From Tenrec ecaudatus (taxonomy: Eukaryota > Chordata > Mammalia > Afrosoricida > Tenrecidae): 64,000 bases of DNA. The notes beneath the pieces are model-generated. The model did not search any database. It worked only from the letters and a program-made list of their open reading frames with translations, and was not told where the DNA came from. Position numbers and translations under genes: made by a program. Location of the stretch: positions 127,434,758 through 127,498,757 of the forward strand of contig NC_134536.1 in the NCBI RefSeq assembly GCF_050624435.1, written 5' to 3'. Below are positions 34,719 to 45,345 of this stretch, piece after piece (the stretch's first letter is position 1; every line of letters starts with the position of its first letter).

Positions 34719-35480
34719 GCCAAGCCAAATTCACTGCCATCAAGTCCACTCTGACTCCTAGCAACCCTGGAGGATGGGGTCAAACTGCCCTGCGGATTTC
34801 CAAGGCTTTAAATATTCATGGGAGCAGAGAGCCTTTCTCACTTGGGGTCACTCACTAGTGGATTCAATTCTGGAACCCTGCAGTTAGCTGCTGTGGTAGT
34901 TACAGAATCTGGTGTCAATTTGAGAGGATTATGAGTGAAGGGGTGGAGTCTGCCCTGTCAATCAGGATATAACCAATGAGGCCTCTGTGGGGTATGGCCT
35001 TCTCCTGAGAATTCTGGGAACTCCTGGTATTTTCTCCTTGGAGGTGGGAGTCGCTCTCTCTCTCTCTCTCTTTCTGGGCTCACTCCCTTGGAGACTCTCA
35101 ACTGACAAGGCTGACTCCTGTCAAGACATGCCTGAGGAGAAGCCACATGAATTTACCCTGATGCAGCCCTGGGTGCTGGAGAAGCCACGTGGAGACCCCT
35201 GTCAGTGTTGAGATGCTTACAATGTCACTGGATTCTCAAGACTTCCCACCCCCTGGCCTGTGATCATCCTGTCATTGTATGTGTTTAGTGAGTCTGAAGA
35301 GGACTTTATAGATTGGTATGGGGGATTCAATCTAGACTGGGCTGTGATGTTTTCTCAATATTCAATTACCCTTTGTATATAAACCTCTTTCGTTTACACA
35401 TATGAGTGTCCATGAAGTATTTTTCTTGTCCTCCCAGACTGACATAGCTGCTCAGAGCTCCTTGCTACTGTGGACCAAAA
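34719..35480 (-). repeat. AfroSINE, antisense, split by LTR
   Basis: TCACTGCCATCAAGTCCACT, CTTTAAATATTCATGGGAGC and GTTAGCTGC (to 34891) are the antisense SINE body. The remainder (GCTCAGAGCTCC) lies after the LTR at 35452. A second antisense tail piece follows at 35485-35580 (CAGCCATCAAGTCAAATCTG). Confidence 0.75.
34892..35446 (+). mobile_element. Solo LTR (ERV-L type) with 5-bp TSD
   Basis: Starts TGTGGTAGTTACAGAATCTG and ends in a degraded GACTGACATA. It is flanked by GCTGC on both sides (34887-34891 and 35447-35451). About 555 bp; contains TGTATATAAACCTCTTTCGT as a promoter-like block and a TC microsatellite at 35055. Confidence 0.85.
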
Positions 35481-35589
35481 TAAAAAATCGCACAGCCATC
35501 AAGTCAAATCTGACTCATGGAGGCCAGGGTAAAACTGTCCCTTGGGGTTGCCTACAGAACAGATGTTTCTCCTCTTCCTCCTCTATATG

Positions 35590-36050
35590 TGGACAGATGT
35601 TAATAATTGTAGGATCTAGGTCAAGAATATGCAAGCAGTCATTGGACGAGTCTTGAAACTTTTCTGTGAGTTTGAAGTTTTCCAAGATATAAAGCTTTAA
35701 AAAAAAAAACCTAAATCCTTGTAGAAATCAAACATTTCATTGAGGTCAGCAACACTGACAAAGACAATCCGCTGAAAGAGGCTCTCCAGGACTTGCTTTG
35801 TGGACTGTCTGCTTACGATGGTCTTCCAAAGTCCAGAAGACCTGTGGGTAGAAGAATGCAGTTGAAAACTGGGCTGCAGCACCAGACTAACTGCCCGAGC
35901 ATCACTCAACCGAGGTGCAGATGTGATGTCTGCAGAAAGCACCGTGTCACGTGGCCCCACAGCCACGCCCAATCGAAGATAAGCTGATGCCTTCTCTCCA
36001 TGACATAAGACTCTCGAACGCCTACTCTTGGCAGCTCCCCTCCAGCTTTG
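35590..36050. other. Unassigned, minus-strand open frame
   Basis: A 91-codon minus-strand frame (35697-35972) starting MGVAVGPRDTVL has no recognisable family. The rest of this stretch is unassigned. Confidence 0.4.
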
Positions 36051-36059
36051 TGACTTTAT

Positions 36060-36705
36060 TGATAAAATTTGGATTGTGAGTTATATGAGAGATTTACATT
36101 TCAGACCATTAACCTGGCACGCAGCAGTTCCAACCGCTCATCAAGCCCACCCCAGTCCCTCTCCTAGACTCTACCTCTCCTCTCCTCCCCTGATGTCTCT
36201 TCTCCCCCTCATGGAGCACCATCCTCCCCTTCATTCAGGTCAATGTGTCCAGTCTGCGGCTTCATCCTCCCACCCATCCTCCCTGCCCCGGGAATCTCCG
36301 AAGTCTATTCTCTTTGTCTTGGTTTGTATCGTATAGTAGTGGGTTTACACAGTAATTGTCCCTCTGTGATTGACTAACTTCACTCAGCATAATGTTCTCC
36401 AGGTCCAACTGTGTCATGAGGGCCTTTGTGGTTCCATAGTTATTTTTCATGGATGCATAGTATTCCATTGTGTGTATATTTCAAAGTTTCCTTATCTAGT
36501 CTTCTATTGATGGGCATTTTGACTGTTTCCATGTCCATGCTACTGTGAGCAGTGCTGTGATGAACATGGGAGTGTGTGTGTCTATTCATGTTATGGCTCT
36601 TACATCTTTAGGACACATATCCAGCAAAGGGATGGCTGGATCATACGGAATTGCTATTCCCAGTGGTTTGAGGTAGCACCCTGTCACTCTCCACAATGGT
36701 TGGAC
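36060..36705 (-). mobile_element. LINE-1 ORF2 3' end/3' UTR
   Basis: The minus strand encodes MEYYASMKNNYG, LDLENIMLSEVSQSQ and, upstream, IPYDPAIPLL, the usual C-terminal L1 ORF2 segments. Frames are broken. It lies downstream of and partly within the SPATS1 last exon, same strand. TTTATT at 36055-36060 (AATAAA on the minus strand) may serve as a poly-A signal. Confidence 0.85.
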
Positions 36706-36853
36706 ACAGACTATCTTGAGAATGCTCTCTAACCCACCAGGAGATAGTATGGTTGGTATGAAGGACACTGCTGGTTGCCAATCGTCCAGCTCCTCAACTT
36801 CTCTTATCTCATGCTTCAGCTTGTTGGCCTCCTCCTTCACCCAGAAAGGCAAA
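36586..36853 (-). CDS. SPATS1: SPATS1 last coding exon, L1-derived tail
   Basis: Starts after TCTTACAG and encodes LPFWVKEEANKLKHEIREV then EELDDWQPAV, matching the conserved SPATS1 C-terminal region. The human protein ends about 20 residues after this motif. Here the frame stays open, passes a short divergent segment, and from about 36705 runs through 38 residues of LINE-1 ORF2 (QPLWRV, then AIPYDPAIPLL) to a stop at 36588-36586. The L1 lies on the same strand and in the same frame. Whether this tail is translated depends on the upstream frameshift being real or not. Confidence 0.85.
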
Positions 36854-37082
36854 CTGTAAGATGAAGAAAACATCCTCAGTCCAGATGTGTCTGATGCAGA
36901 ATTAAAAGTGTTGCCAGTGAACAAGACACTACACGCGCCATGACACAGCACGTTGGTGGACAGTACATTCCAGGCTCCCAAAATGAGAAGCCCTCTGACT
37001 TAGGTTTCTCCTGCTGCTCGAGCAGAAATATGACCGGGGGGGATTTTTAAAGAACAGAAATTTATTTTCTCATGGTTTAGGA

Positions 37083-38021
37083 CAGTGGTTCTCCACCTTC
37101 CTAATGCCGCGACCCTTTCATATAGTTCCTCATGTGGTGGTGCCCCCTAGAACCATAAAATTACTTTCATTGCTACTTCATCACTGTCAGTTTGCTACTG
37201 TTATGAGTCATCATGTAAATATCTGATATGCAAGAGGCATTTTCATTGTTCCAAATTGAACATAATTAAAGCATCTTGATTCATCACAAAACAATATATA
37301 ATTATGTATTGTGAAATATTTATTTCTGATGACAAATGAAATTTTGTCTTGAAGCATGGTGCAGCATGGGTAACAGTCTTAGTATAACAACAGTAAACCA
37401 CATTGCTACATTTTGCGACAGTGTGCATAAAAAGCCAAGGTCAGTGCAAAGGTTGAGAGAGCGTCTTTCTCACCAGATCAGAAATTCTCGGGACAGTCTT
37501 TGGAAGAGCACAACGAAGATCATCTTCTACAACAAGTCTGCTTCTGTATTTAGACTTGATACCCAACAAGCTGGAAAACCCTGTTTCACAAAGAGATGTT
37601 GGAAATGGAAGAAGGCACAACACAGTCTCAGAACAGGATATGACTGCAAACACTTGATCCAGAATGTTGTAACTGGCATGGTAGAGATATCAGTTCTCGC
37701 TACGTCACTGTTAATGAGTTCAATGAACTCCTCTTGTGCTGTCTCAGGAACATCTTCAACTTTACGGGCTTCTGGCAAGTGCAAATGGGGTATCGGGTAG
37801 ATTTGGAAAGTATGATGAAATTTCTTCTGCAAGCATGGGCAAGTGTTCATTCACAGAAATTATCATCGGAATCCTTTTGTCTGGTTCAATGTCAGGTTCC
37901 TCAAAGAAAGCAGATTAGGTAGGCAACATGTGAGTTTTATTTTCCGGTGCTCTTAGGCGACCCCTGAGAAAGGGTCGTGCGACCCCCAAAGGAGTCGTAA
38001 CCCACAGGTTGAGAATCGCTG
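37083..38021 (-). mobile_element. SPIN hAT with transposase remnant
   Basis: A 939-bp copy with CAGTGGTTCTCCACC and GGTTGAGAATCGCTG termini. Duplications are GTTTAGGA (37075-37082) and GTTTAAGA (38022-38029), 7/8. Minus-strand frames at 37441-37850 carry the end of an hAT transposase: SDVARTDISTMPVTTFWIK, LCETGFSSLL and KYRSRLVVEDDLRCAL, the dimerisation domain. At least one frameshift lies near 37600-37650 and the N-terminal half is missing, so the element is dead. Confidence 0.9.
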
Positions 38022-38079
38022 GTTTAAGAGAAGCCCCAATTCCAGGTACCGACTCTAAGAGAGGACACTCACTCTGTTG

Positions 38080-38115
38080 TCGGGGGGGTGGGGGGATACG
38101 GGGGGGGGGGAGACT
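38080..38115 (+). repeat. G-rich tract
   Basis: Runs of G (GGGGGGGTGGGG, GGGGGGGGGG) directly beside the SPIN element. Confidence 0.8.
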
Positions 38116-38339
38116 TTCTCTGCAGTCTGTTCCTTCGTTCCTTGGTGACCTCTCAATGGGATCTATCTTTCTCTCCTTGTGCTTGGTTGTCTCGGTGGCT
38201 GGTCTACTCTTTATTCAATACATCATTTGAGGAGAACATTTATGAAGTCTTAAATGGGATGAAGGCAAGACAAAGGATACCCCCTCTGGATGAGGGGGAC
38301 CATTAGCACGAGGTCAAAATGGCATTGGAGGATTCAGAG

Positions 38340-39185
38340 CCGGGGGATATGTGCCACTGAGTTGATTCCAATTCAGAGCAGCCAACACCATGATTCGGTG
38401 CCTCGATTCTTCCCTAATCGTCCTTAGCTTGGTGCCTGGTTCTCAGCTGCAATGCATCCTTTCATTTCTGGACTGCTGCTGCCATGGGCGTTGATTGCAG
38501 ATCGAACTAAATTGAAATTCTGGACAAGTTCAGCCTTCTCCCGGGTTTTCGTGACATTGGTCTTGGCACCGTTTCGAGGGTTGATGTTTTTTTTACGTTG
38601 AGGTTCAGGCCACATTGAAAGTCATACTCGTCGGTCTTCGTCTGTAAGTGTGTCAAGTCCTCTTCACTCTCATCAGGCAAGCTTGTGTCTTAAAGCTCCA
38701 GGAGTGATGAGCGTGTTCGCCCCTTTTGGCTTTTCTAACAAGATATTTGCCCATTTCAATAAAATGTCTGCTTGAGCTGCCCTTTGAAAGTTTCTGCTCA
38801 GCAATATTACTCCATTTCTTCCCATTGCTTTAGCTTCTCTGCATTCAAGATCAAGTTTCAGAGTCTCGTCTGACATCCATTTTGATATTTGCTTTCTTTC
38901 CTGTCTGCACATGACCTTTACTTTCTTCATTTGTCCTGGTCTCTCTTGTTGTCATCCCACAACTCATCTTGTGCTTGGTCATTAATATTCAATGTTTCAA
39001 TAATATTCAGTGTTTCAAATCCACTCCTGAGATGGTCTCTAAGTTCAAGTGGGATGTACTCAAGGTCATACTTTGACTCTCATGGATTTCTTTTCATGTT
39101 CTTCAGCTTCTCTTTGAACTTAGATGTCGGCATTTCCACTATCAGCCTTGGCCTTTTTCCAAGTGATAACTGAACTTAGTCATTG
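38340..39185 (-). mobile_element. RTE-clade LINE ORF fragment
   Basis: The minus strand reads ISKWMSDETLKL, ECREAKAMGRNG and RAAQADILLKWANILLEK, resembling the linker between endonuclease and RT in RTE LINEs. An open frame of 85 codons (38673-38930) is part of it; the rest is broken. There is an AT-rich duplicated patch near 38980-39020. Confidence 0.6.
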
Positions 39186-39229
39186 TCCCTTTCGACAGAT
39201 GTAGTCAATGTGACCTGCTTGTCTCATCT

Positions 39230-39836
39230 GGAAATTGGGCTACAGAAAGGTTTTTCCCCAGGTTGTCCCCCACCTTGCTGTATGCCAAACTTAAGATGCT
39301 GCTTGCTAACACATGGTCAATGCCCATACACTTGGAGGTCAACTGCTTATAGGTTGTCTCCCTGAGAGTTATCAGCCATCTGGAGCCATCAAACTTGATA
39401 GTCTGTCCACCCTAAGTAGGGCCTACTCTCTTCTGAGGAGGATAGTGTATTATTTCCCTGAAGGAGAGCCCAAAGGCAAGGTCAAGTCAACTCAAGGGGG
39501 ACCAAGGTTAGGCTTCCATCTTGAATCTACTGTCCGCCCATCTTGACACATGTGTGCCCCTAGCGCATCCCCTCCCTGTCTCATGTATGCCTATTGTACA
39601 GCCCCTTCCTTTTACGTATGTGGTTACCTATAATTAGGGGGGCTTGCACTCCCCCTGCGCATATATAAGCTGTGATTAGACATATGTTCTCTCTCTGCAC
39701 AGACCTGGCTGCTGAAATCATGGCCATCTGGGAGGTGAGCAATCGCATGCCTTGTCCTGTCTGATGTCTCTTTAATTTTACCACTCAGTTACACAACTGC
39801 CCCTTGGACCCGTTCGATTGTGGAGCCTGGTACCCC
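39230..39836 (+). repeat. LTR, second copy of family
   Basis: TACACTTGGAGGTCAACTGC, CACCCTAAGTAGGGCC, TATTTCCCTGAAGGAGAGCC, a GCATATATAAGCTGTG promoter-like block and a TGGTACCCCACA end. It parallels the 33380-34193 copy. The internal region was not found, so it is probably a solo LTR. Confidence 0.65.
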
Positions 39837-40916
39837 ACATGGCAAGGTGCATGTGTATAGTCCCTTCGCCAGATTTGTGTTGTTGATAAAAGTTATTTTC
39901 AATGAGAAGTCATTCAGCTTGCAAAATTCTGTCAGGCCATCTCCAGCCTGTTTTTTGTCACCAAGGCCATACTTCCCACTCCTTCCTTTTGGCTTCCAAC
40001 TCTCTAACTCCAATCACCAGTGCTATCGGTGCATCTGGATTGCATGCTTGAGCCATTTCACTTGACAGGCTCTAAGTATGTGCCTACAGTAATAAGGGAC
40101 CATTACCCCAGCTGAACGCCAGGGAGTCAGACGCTGGGACACCTGCCCACTCTATCCACAACGTCTGTCAGAGAGTTAGAAAGTGCTCGACTGCTAATTG
40201 CCCCCTGCTGGGTCAGAAGCCTATGCAGGCACCCACAGACTATCAGAATGGAGCTGGGCCTTACGAATCTAATGGGAAAAATGATGTTTGCTTTCTCTCT
40301 GCCTCCAAGTTCTAACCATCCTCCCTGGCCACAGTCATTTGTGCATCTAGTTGTTCCAACAAACTCTGAAGTTCTGGAAAGCGGGGCCTTTGTCGCTTTT
40401 GCTCCATGCATGCCTTCTCATAGGGCATCCTTAGCATGACGCCTGACAGATGGGAGCCCATCACTCACTGCTGATGCATCCAGGAGCCTTCCAGCTGCCA
40501 GACTCCACAGACTCCCATTGCATAGAATTAGGCCCTCCTCTCCTCCTCCCCACCCTCAAGCAGCACCCCCACCTCCAAATAGTTCCCGAAGCCCTGGCCC
40601 ATGGACCAGTGGAGGCATGCTCCTGTGGAAATAGGGGTGTCCTTTTGTTGTGCTGATGAGGCAGTGCCAGCATGTGGTAGATCTTAAACCTAATCAGTTC
40701 TTGAGGTTTACAAAGAGCAGAAGAGTCCCAGCGAGATACCCAAGGAGAAAAAGCAGACTTAACAGACATGGACTTACCTTCACACCCAGCAAGGGGGTGC
40801 CTTAGTTCTTCAGGAAAACAACTTGGAAGCGGTTTCCCCTAAACCCTAAGGAGTTGTGACCTTTGTCCTAGTTTTTGGCAAAAGCAACTGGGAAGACCCT
40901 CCCGGCATACTTTTTA
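39837..40916. other. Intron of SPATS1, unassigned
   Basis: Open frames on both strands (for example 40127-40411 and 40461-40769) lack recognisable domains; no repeat family was assigned. Confidence 0.4.
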
Positions 40917-40924
40917 CCCTAAAG

Positions 40925-41785
40925 CCGGGGTGCTCAATACGCCGATCGCGATCAACTAGCCGGTCGCAAATATAGTGTGGGTAGATCTCATGGCATTTAA
41001 AAAATAGATGTAAGCCTAACATCAATCCCATCACTTAATTGATATACAGTGCAGCCAATCAGATGCAATCTTAGGTGTCAAACGCATGCGCAAACAACTG
41101 CACTAAATGCAGCAAAACTGACAAGCTAAGGTGTCACCACTCTTTAGACCTTGGCTTTTTTCTCTTAAACATAAGAAAGGGTGTTAAAATGAGTGGGGGA
41201 GCTGGACCAAGTAAGACGAGAAAAACGTACCACTTTCATACGGAATGGGAGATTCTGACACCACAAGCCGGCATTTAGCTGAAGTCCAGAGCGCCTGAAC
41301 AGTTCTGGAACTTACTCGCAGAGGTAAAGTACCCAAACATGAGAAAATGTGCTACCTCCTTGACTGTATTCTTTGGCTCTACTCATTTATGTGAGTCAGC
41401 ATTTTCCCACATAAAGATCATTGAGTGCAAGTCCCGTTCCACCACCACTGATGAGCATTTGGACATGTGCTTGAGGCTGGCTGCCAGCAGCTACTGTCCG
41501 GACTATGCATCCCTGGTTCAGTCCATACAGTGCAAGTCATCCGAGTAAACTCAGGTCATGACAAAAAATGTACATAGTTCATTGTGCTGTGTCGTGCAAT
41601 ATGGACTCATGCGGTTATGCAAGGTACATAAGCACGCACGTGGTACATATAAAGAATTCTCAATGCATTTATGAATAAATGTAATAAATAAAGATAAGGA
41701 GATGTTTTGCATTTGTAGCTGGTAGACCATTTTGACTGGATCACATCATAAGCAGCTCGCATGCTGACAAAGTGTGAGCACCCTG
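40925..41785 (+). mobile_element. OposCharlie-like hAT, internally deleted
   Basis: 861 bp with termini CCGGGGTGCTCAATAC and, inverted, CAGGGTGCTCACACTT. It is flanked by a perfect 8-bp duplication CCCTAAAG (40917-40924 and 41786-41793). Subterminal GATCGCGATC palindromes fit the OposCharlie (OC1) family. A frame at 41190-41278 starts MSGGAGPSKTRKTYHFHTEW, the transposase N-terminus. The frame at 41339-41548 (FGSTHLCESAFSHIK, then SRSTTTDEHLDMCLRLAASS) is its hAT C-terminal dimerisation domain. The middle of the transposase is deleted. Confidence 0.88.
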
Positions 41786-42087
41786 CCCTAAAGGGTTTGT
41801 TCCTCTTGCCTGTGGTGGGTGTCTGAGGGCAGACGGTGTCATTTCAGTACAAAATCTGAGCTGATTGCTATTGCCGGTGGCATTGAGGATTGGGTGAACT
41901 CTAGGCTGGTGAAGGAGGCCTGCCTTGTAACGGATGAAGAGCGGGGTATTACAACAACATGTACCCAGGAGTGCCACGGACTGCAGGCAAAGGAGGCCCT
42001 CCTCCTGGAACCAGCTGAGGAAATAGCTGTTGGTCACCCACTGGGATTGCCTGTCACAGCAGCACGACTGGATGACCAAGACAAGGA

Positions 42088-42285
42088 GCCCTGGTGGTGT
42101 AGTGATTCGAGGTTAGCCTGCTCACCACAAGGTCAGCAGTTGGAACCCAGCAGATGCTCCACGGGAGGAAGACGAAGCTTCCTGCTCCTGTAGAGCGCCA
42201 GTCTCAGAACCCACAGGGCAGTTGTACCAGGCTGTAGGCCCTGATGAGTGAGAGTGAACTCAATGGCACTGAGTGAGATAGCCAC
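42088..42285 (+). repeat. AfroSINE
   Basis: GAGCCCTGGTGGTGTAGTGA, ACCACAAGGTCAGCAGTTGG, CCCACAGGGCAGTTGTACCA and ACTCAATGGCACTGAGTGA make a near full-length sense copy. Confidence 0.88.
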
Positions 42286-42419
42286 GACTCTCCCCAAAGA
42301 GCCTACTTCCAAACTTTGCCGGGGCCCCCAAGGGCTCTGGACTCCTCATTGGGGAAAATAATGAGGAACCAATCTTTTTATAAAGAAGAAAGACTATAGA
42401 TCACGGGGAGAGAGCTCAC

Positions 42420-42482
42420 CTGGGAATTGGTGGGAGAGGCTCAAGTGGAATAAATGTATCAAATTTCTTTTCGTAAGGCACT
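42420..42482 (-). CDS. SPATS1: SPATS1 coding exon
   Basis: A 63-bp exon encoding VPYEKKFDTFIPLEPLPPI, a hallmark SPATS1 segment, with one base of the preceding Ile codon and two bases of the next. The acceptor is TTTTTCAG and the donor is GTGAGC. Both junction phases agree with the neighbours. Confidence 0.93.
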
Positions 42483-43070
42483 CTGAAAAACAGGAACGGC
42501 AACCATGAAATCAGTATGGCGTCTATGACAAGGAGATCAAGATGTCACTCTTACTACAACTCTGCTATCGATCTTCATGCATGGGCCCCATATTGGGAAC
42601 AGCTGCAACATTAGCTATGATCATTTTTAGTAAACATCATTAAATCAGACGGGAGTGTTTTTTAATTAATATTTTAAAATATAATATGTCAATTATTTTC
42701 CTTTTCATTTAATGAATCTTGTCCTCAATACTTCGGTCTACGTTTAATTCTCAGTTTAAGCCAACCCAAATAGGTATTCCTAACCAGCCATCTGTTTCAG
42801 TAAGCTCATAAAAAGTGTTCAGATTTGCGATTACAACAATAATAAAATTAGCAATCGTTTCTAAATAATAGTCCAGATCCTGTGTCTGATTTCAATTACA
42901 AACATGGATGCATATATACATTAACTAAGTAGCTCTGAAAATTTTAAGTATTTTCACCCAATCTTGTCCTGTTGAGACCTTTCTTTTAAAAAAAATAATT
43001 TATAGGTAGCAGAGAGATATGCAATTCCTTTAAAGTTAGCTAAGTAACCCTGGTATTAGCATGCACTTAC
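42483..43070. other. SPATS1 intron, nothing recognised
   Basis: AT-rich, about 590 bp; no repeat assigned. Confidence 0.5.
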
Positions 43071-43191
43071 ATGGAAAATGTCACTGATGGACGAGTTGAT
43101 CCCACTTTGTGGAAATCTTTACTTTGCTCTGGGTACATATATGGCTTATCCCCTGGAGTTAACTTTGGAATTCCATTCCTGGGATCAATAC
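43071..43191 (-). CDS. SPATS1: SPATS1 coding exon
   Basis: A 121-bp exon encoding IDPRNGIPKLTPGDKPYMY, PEQSKDFHKVGS and SVTFS, closely similar to human SPATS1. The acceptor is CTTTCACAG and the donor is GTAAGT. A Gly codon is formed at the upstream junction where the human protein has Asp. Confidence 0.94.
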
Positions 43192-43740
43192 CTGTGAAAG
43201 ATGTTTGAAAATAAAATCATAGGAAGGACTGGAGGGCCTACAGATTTACTCTGAGTTTTGATATACCAAGGGCAGATGAAGTGATTTCGCATTTTATGAT
43301 GAAATCTACAGGTTTCTCAAAGATCTGCTTATAGTTATCGCACCTGGAGGAGCTGAAGCTAGAAATGTGAGCCTGGGTTTGGGACGCTTTTTTTTCAGAG
43401 ATGAGGCATCAACTACGTCCACATGGAAAAAGCGCACCACCCTGTGTGATCCAAATCTTGCAAATAGTATACCGTAATCCAAATCTGAAGTAGGGCATGG
43501 TATCAGAACTTAAATGATGAACACCCAGTTTGCAGCGGGCTCTCAATGACAGTGGATGCCCAACTTCCATTCGCACGGTCCACACGTGGATTAGGCCTGC
43601 AGTGAATTCCCTCTGACCACAGTCCAGGGATGTGGATAGCCTCGCTATCAGACAGAGAGCCTTGCGTGGCAATTATAGTAGACAGAGGTAGGTTACCATG
43701 CAGTCTCTTATTTGATCTCCCTTTTGGCCCATTTGAAAGG
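43192..43740. other. SPATS1 intron, nothing recognised
   Basis: Unassigned sequence before the small L1-type insertion. Confidence 0.4.
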
Positions 43741-43923
43741 TGTTTCAGTTTTTTTGTTGTTTGTTTTTCTTTTTTGTTTTGTTTTGTTTTTTAATCATGA
43801 GGGAGGGGGGGAAAGGGGAGGGAGGGGAAAAAAAAAAGAGGACCTGATGCAAGGGGCTTAAGTGGAGAGCAAATGCTTTGAGAATGATTGGGGCAGGGAA
43901 TGTATGGATGTTTCAGTTTTTTT
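43741..43923 (-). mobile_element. Short rearranged L1-3'-end insertion with TSD
   Basis: A 153-bp insert (43756-43908) between perfect 15-bp copies of TGTTTCAGTTTTTTT (43741-43755 and 43909-43923). The left end is T-rich, as for a minus-strand poly(A) tail. The right part is L1 3'-end sequence (GGGGCTTAAGTGGAGAGCAA) in the opposite orientation. Confidence 0.7.
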
Positions 43924-44990
43924 AACAAAGGGAAAGGGAAATACACATGATTAAGCCCTGGCGAATCCCCTCTAGCCATAGACCAGTAAAGTGAATACGT
44001 TGTTGTCATGCAAAGTGCATTGGAAAGTCGATTATGATCTTTGTTGTTAGATGAAAGTTTAACACCTTATCGTTTTATTTCCCTTTTGACCCATTTGAAA
44101 GTTGTTCTAGTGCTTAATTATTTTCTTCTTGATGGAGGTTTGTCCTCCATTTTATTTTGTTGTTGTTAGCTTTTCTGTTTCTTGGTTTTGTGCTGTTCGA
44201 TATATGAAATCTGGAGTGGGTTATATAGAAACAGCAGCTGAATTCATGGTTTCATGCATGTACGGCAGGGGAGGCTGGGGAGAGATGGGGAGCTAGTAAC
44301 AATGAACACAAGAAAAAAATGTTTTAAAATAGAATGTTTAAAGAACCAATTAAAAATGTGTTTTTTAAGTGTGGTAATAATTGTACACCTCTTCCTGGTA
44401 CGATTGCGTTTGAGTGGTACAAAGTGACCCATGGGTGGGAGGGAAGAGAAAGCGCGACTTGTGCTGATGAACGCAGCTGAAGGATGGACACGCGGAGGTT
44501 CGTGTGCTGCTCTTCTCTCGACTTTAAAGATACATATTCATTCATTATTGACCCTTTGATAGGGAGCTCGCAGAGAGCCCAACAACCCATCGTTCAATTA
44601 GGTTGAGCATGATTGGACAGTTGCTACCACAATCAGTTTCCAAACATTTGCTTTCTTCTTGAACTCCTTGATGTCGGCTCTCCTTTATCCCCTCCCTCCC
44701 CCACCCTGCCCCGCAGGAGCCCTTAATGTTATTATTATAATACATTATTATTGCTGTATCTAACCCTGTCCCATAAACCCATTCACCCACAATTCTGTTG
44801 TTTGCTCCCCTCTAGTGGGGTTACACAATCATCCTTGCTGTCAGCTCCTCCTCTCCCTCCCCTTCCCCTCCCCCCCACTCTCATCCCATATCCTTAGGGA
44901 GACATGACGCTCCCATACTATTTCTGAAGGGTTATCTATCTCGACCTTGATCTATGTTTGAAATGCTCCTTAATAGAAAAGTTTTATTTT
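43924..44990. other. SPATS1 intron, partly L1-like
   Basis: A T-rich segment at 44150-44200 resembles the start of the L1 3' UTR family; the rest is unassigned. Confidence 0.4.
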
Positions 44991-44994
44991 TAAC

Positions 44995-45345
44995 AAAAGC
45001 AGGATTGATTGCTATTGGCCTGTTGGCTTCCACAAGGACAGCATTGAGGCTCTAGAACACACTCATGTACAGCAGCTGGCTTGGAAGAAGTCGAGCCAGG
45101 TTGCTCCTTAGACTGAGCATGGCAAGACTTGATCATGTGATCAGAAGTGACCAACCCGGGGAAAGGACAGCGTGTGGCTTGGTAAAGTAGAGAGGGCCCG
45201 TGGAAAAGAGGAAGTGGAGACCCTCCCTGAGATGGACTGACACCATGGCCACAACAGTGGGCTCAGAGGTAATGACAATTGTGGAGGGTGGCCCAGGACT
45301 GGGCGGTGCTTCGTTTCCTTGTGCACCAGGTCAATCACATCTAAT
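44995..45345 (+). mobile_element. RTE/BovB-clade LINE 3' end
   Basis: ATGGCAAGACTTGATCATGT, GGGGAAAGGACAGCG, TGGAAAAGAGGAAGTGGAGA and CCCTCCCTGAGATGGACTGA match the RTE C-terminal region (HVIRSDQPG...RWTD in translation). Confidence 0.75.

Noticed and set aside
41819..42193. 124-codon open frame directly after the hAT element
   Set aside because: Its second half is AfroSINE sequence and the first half has no similarity.
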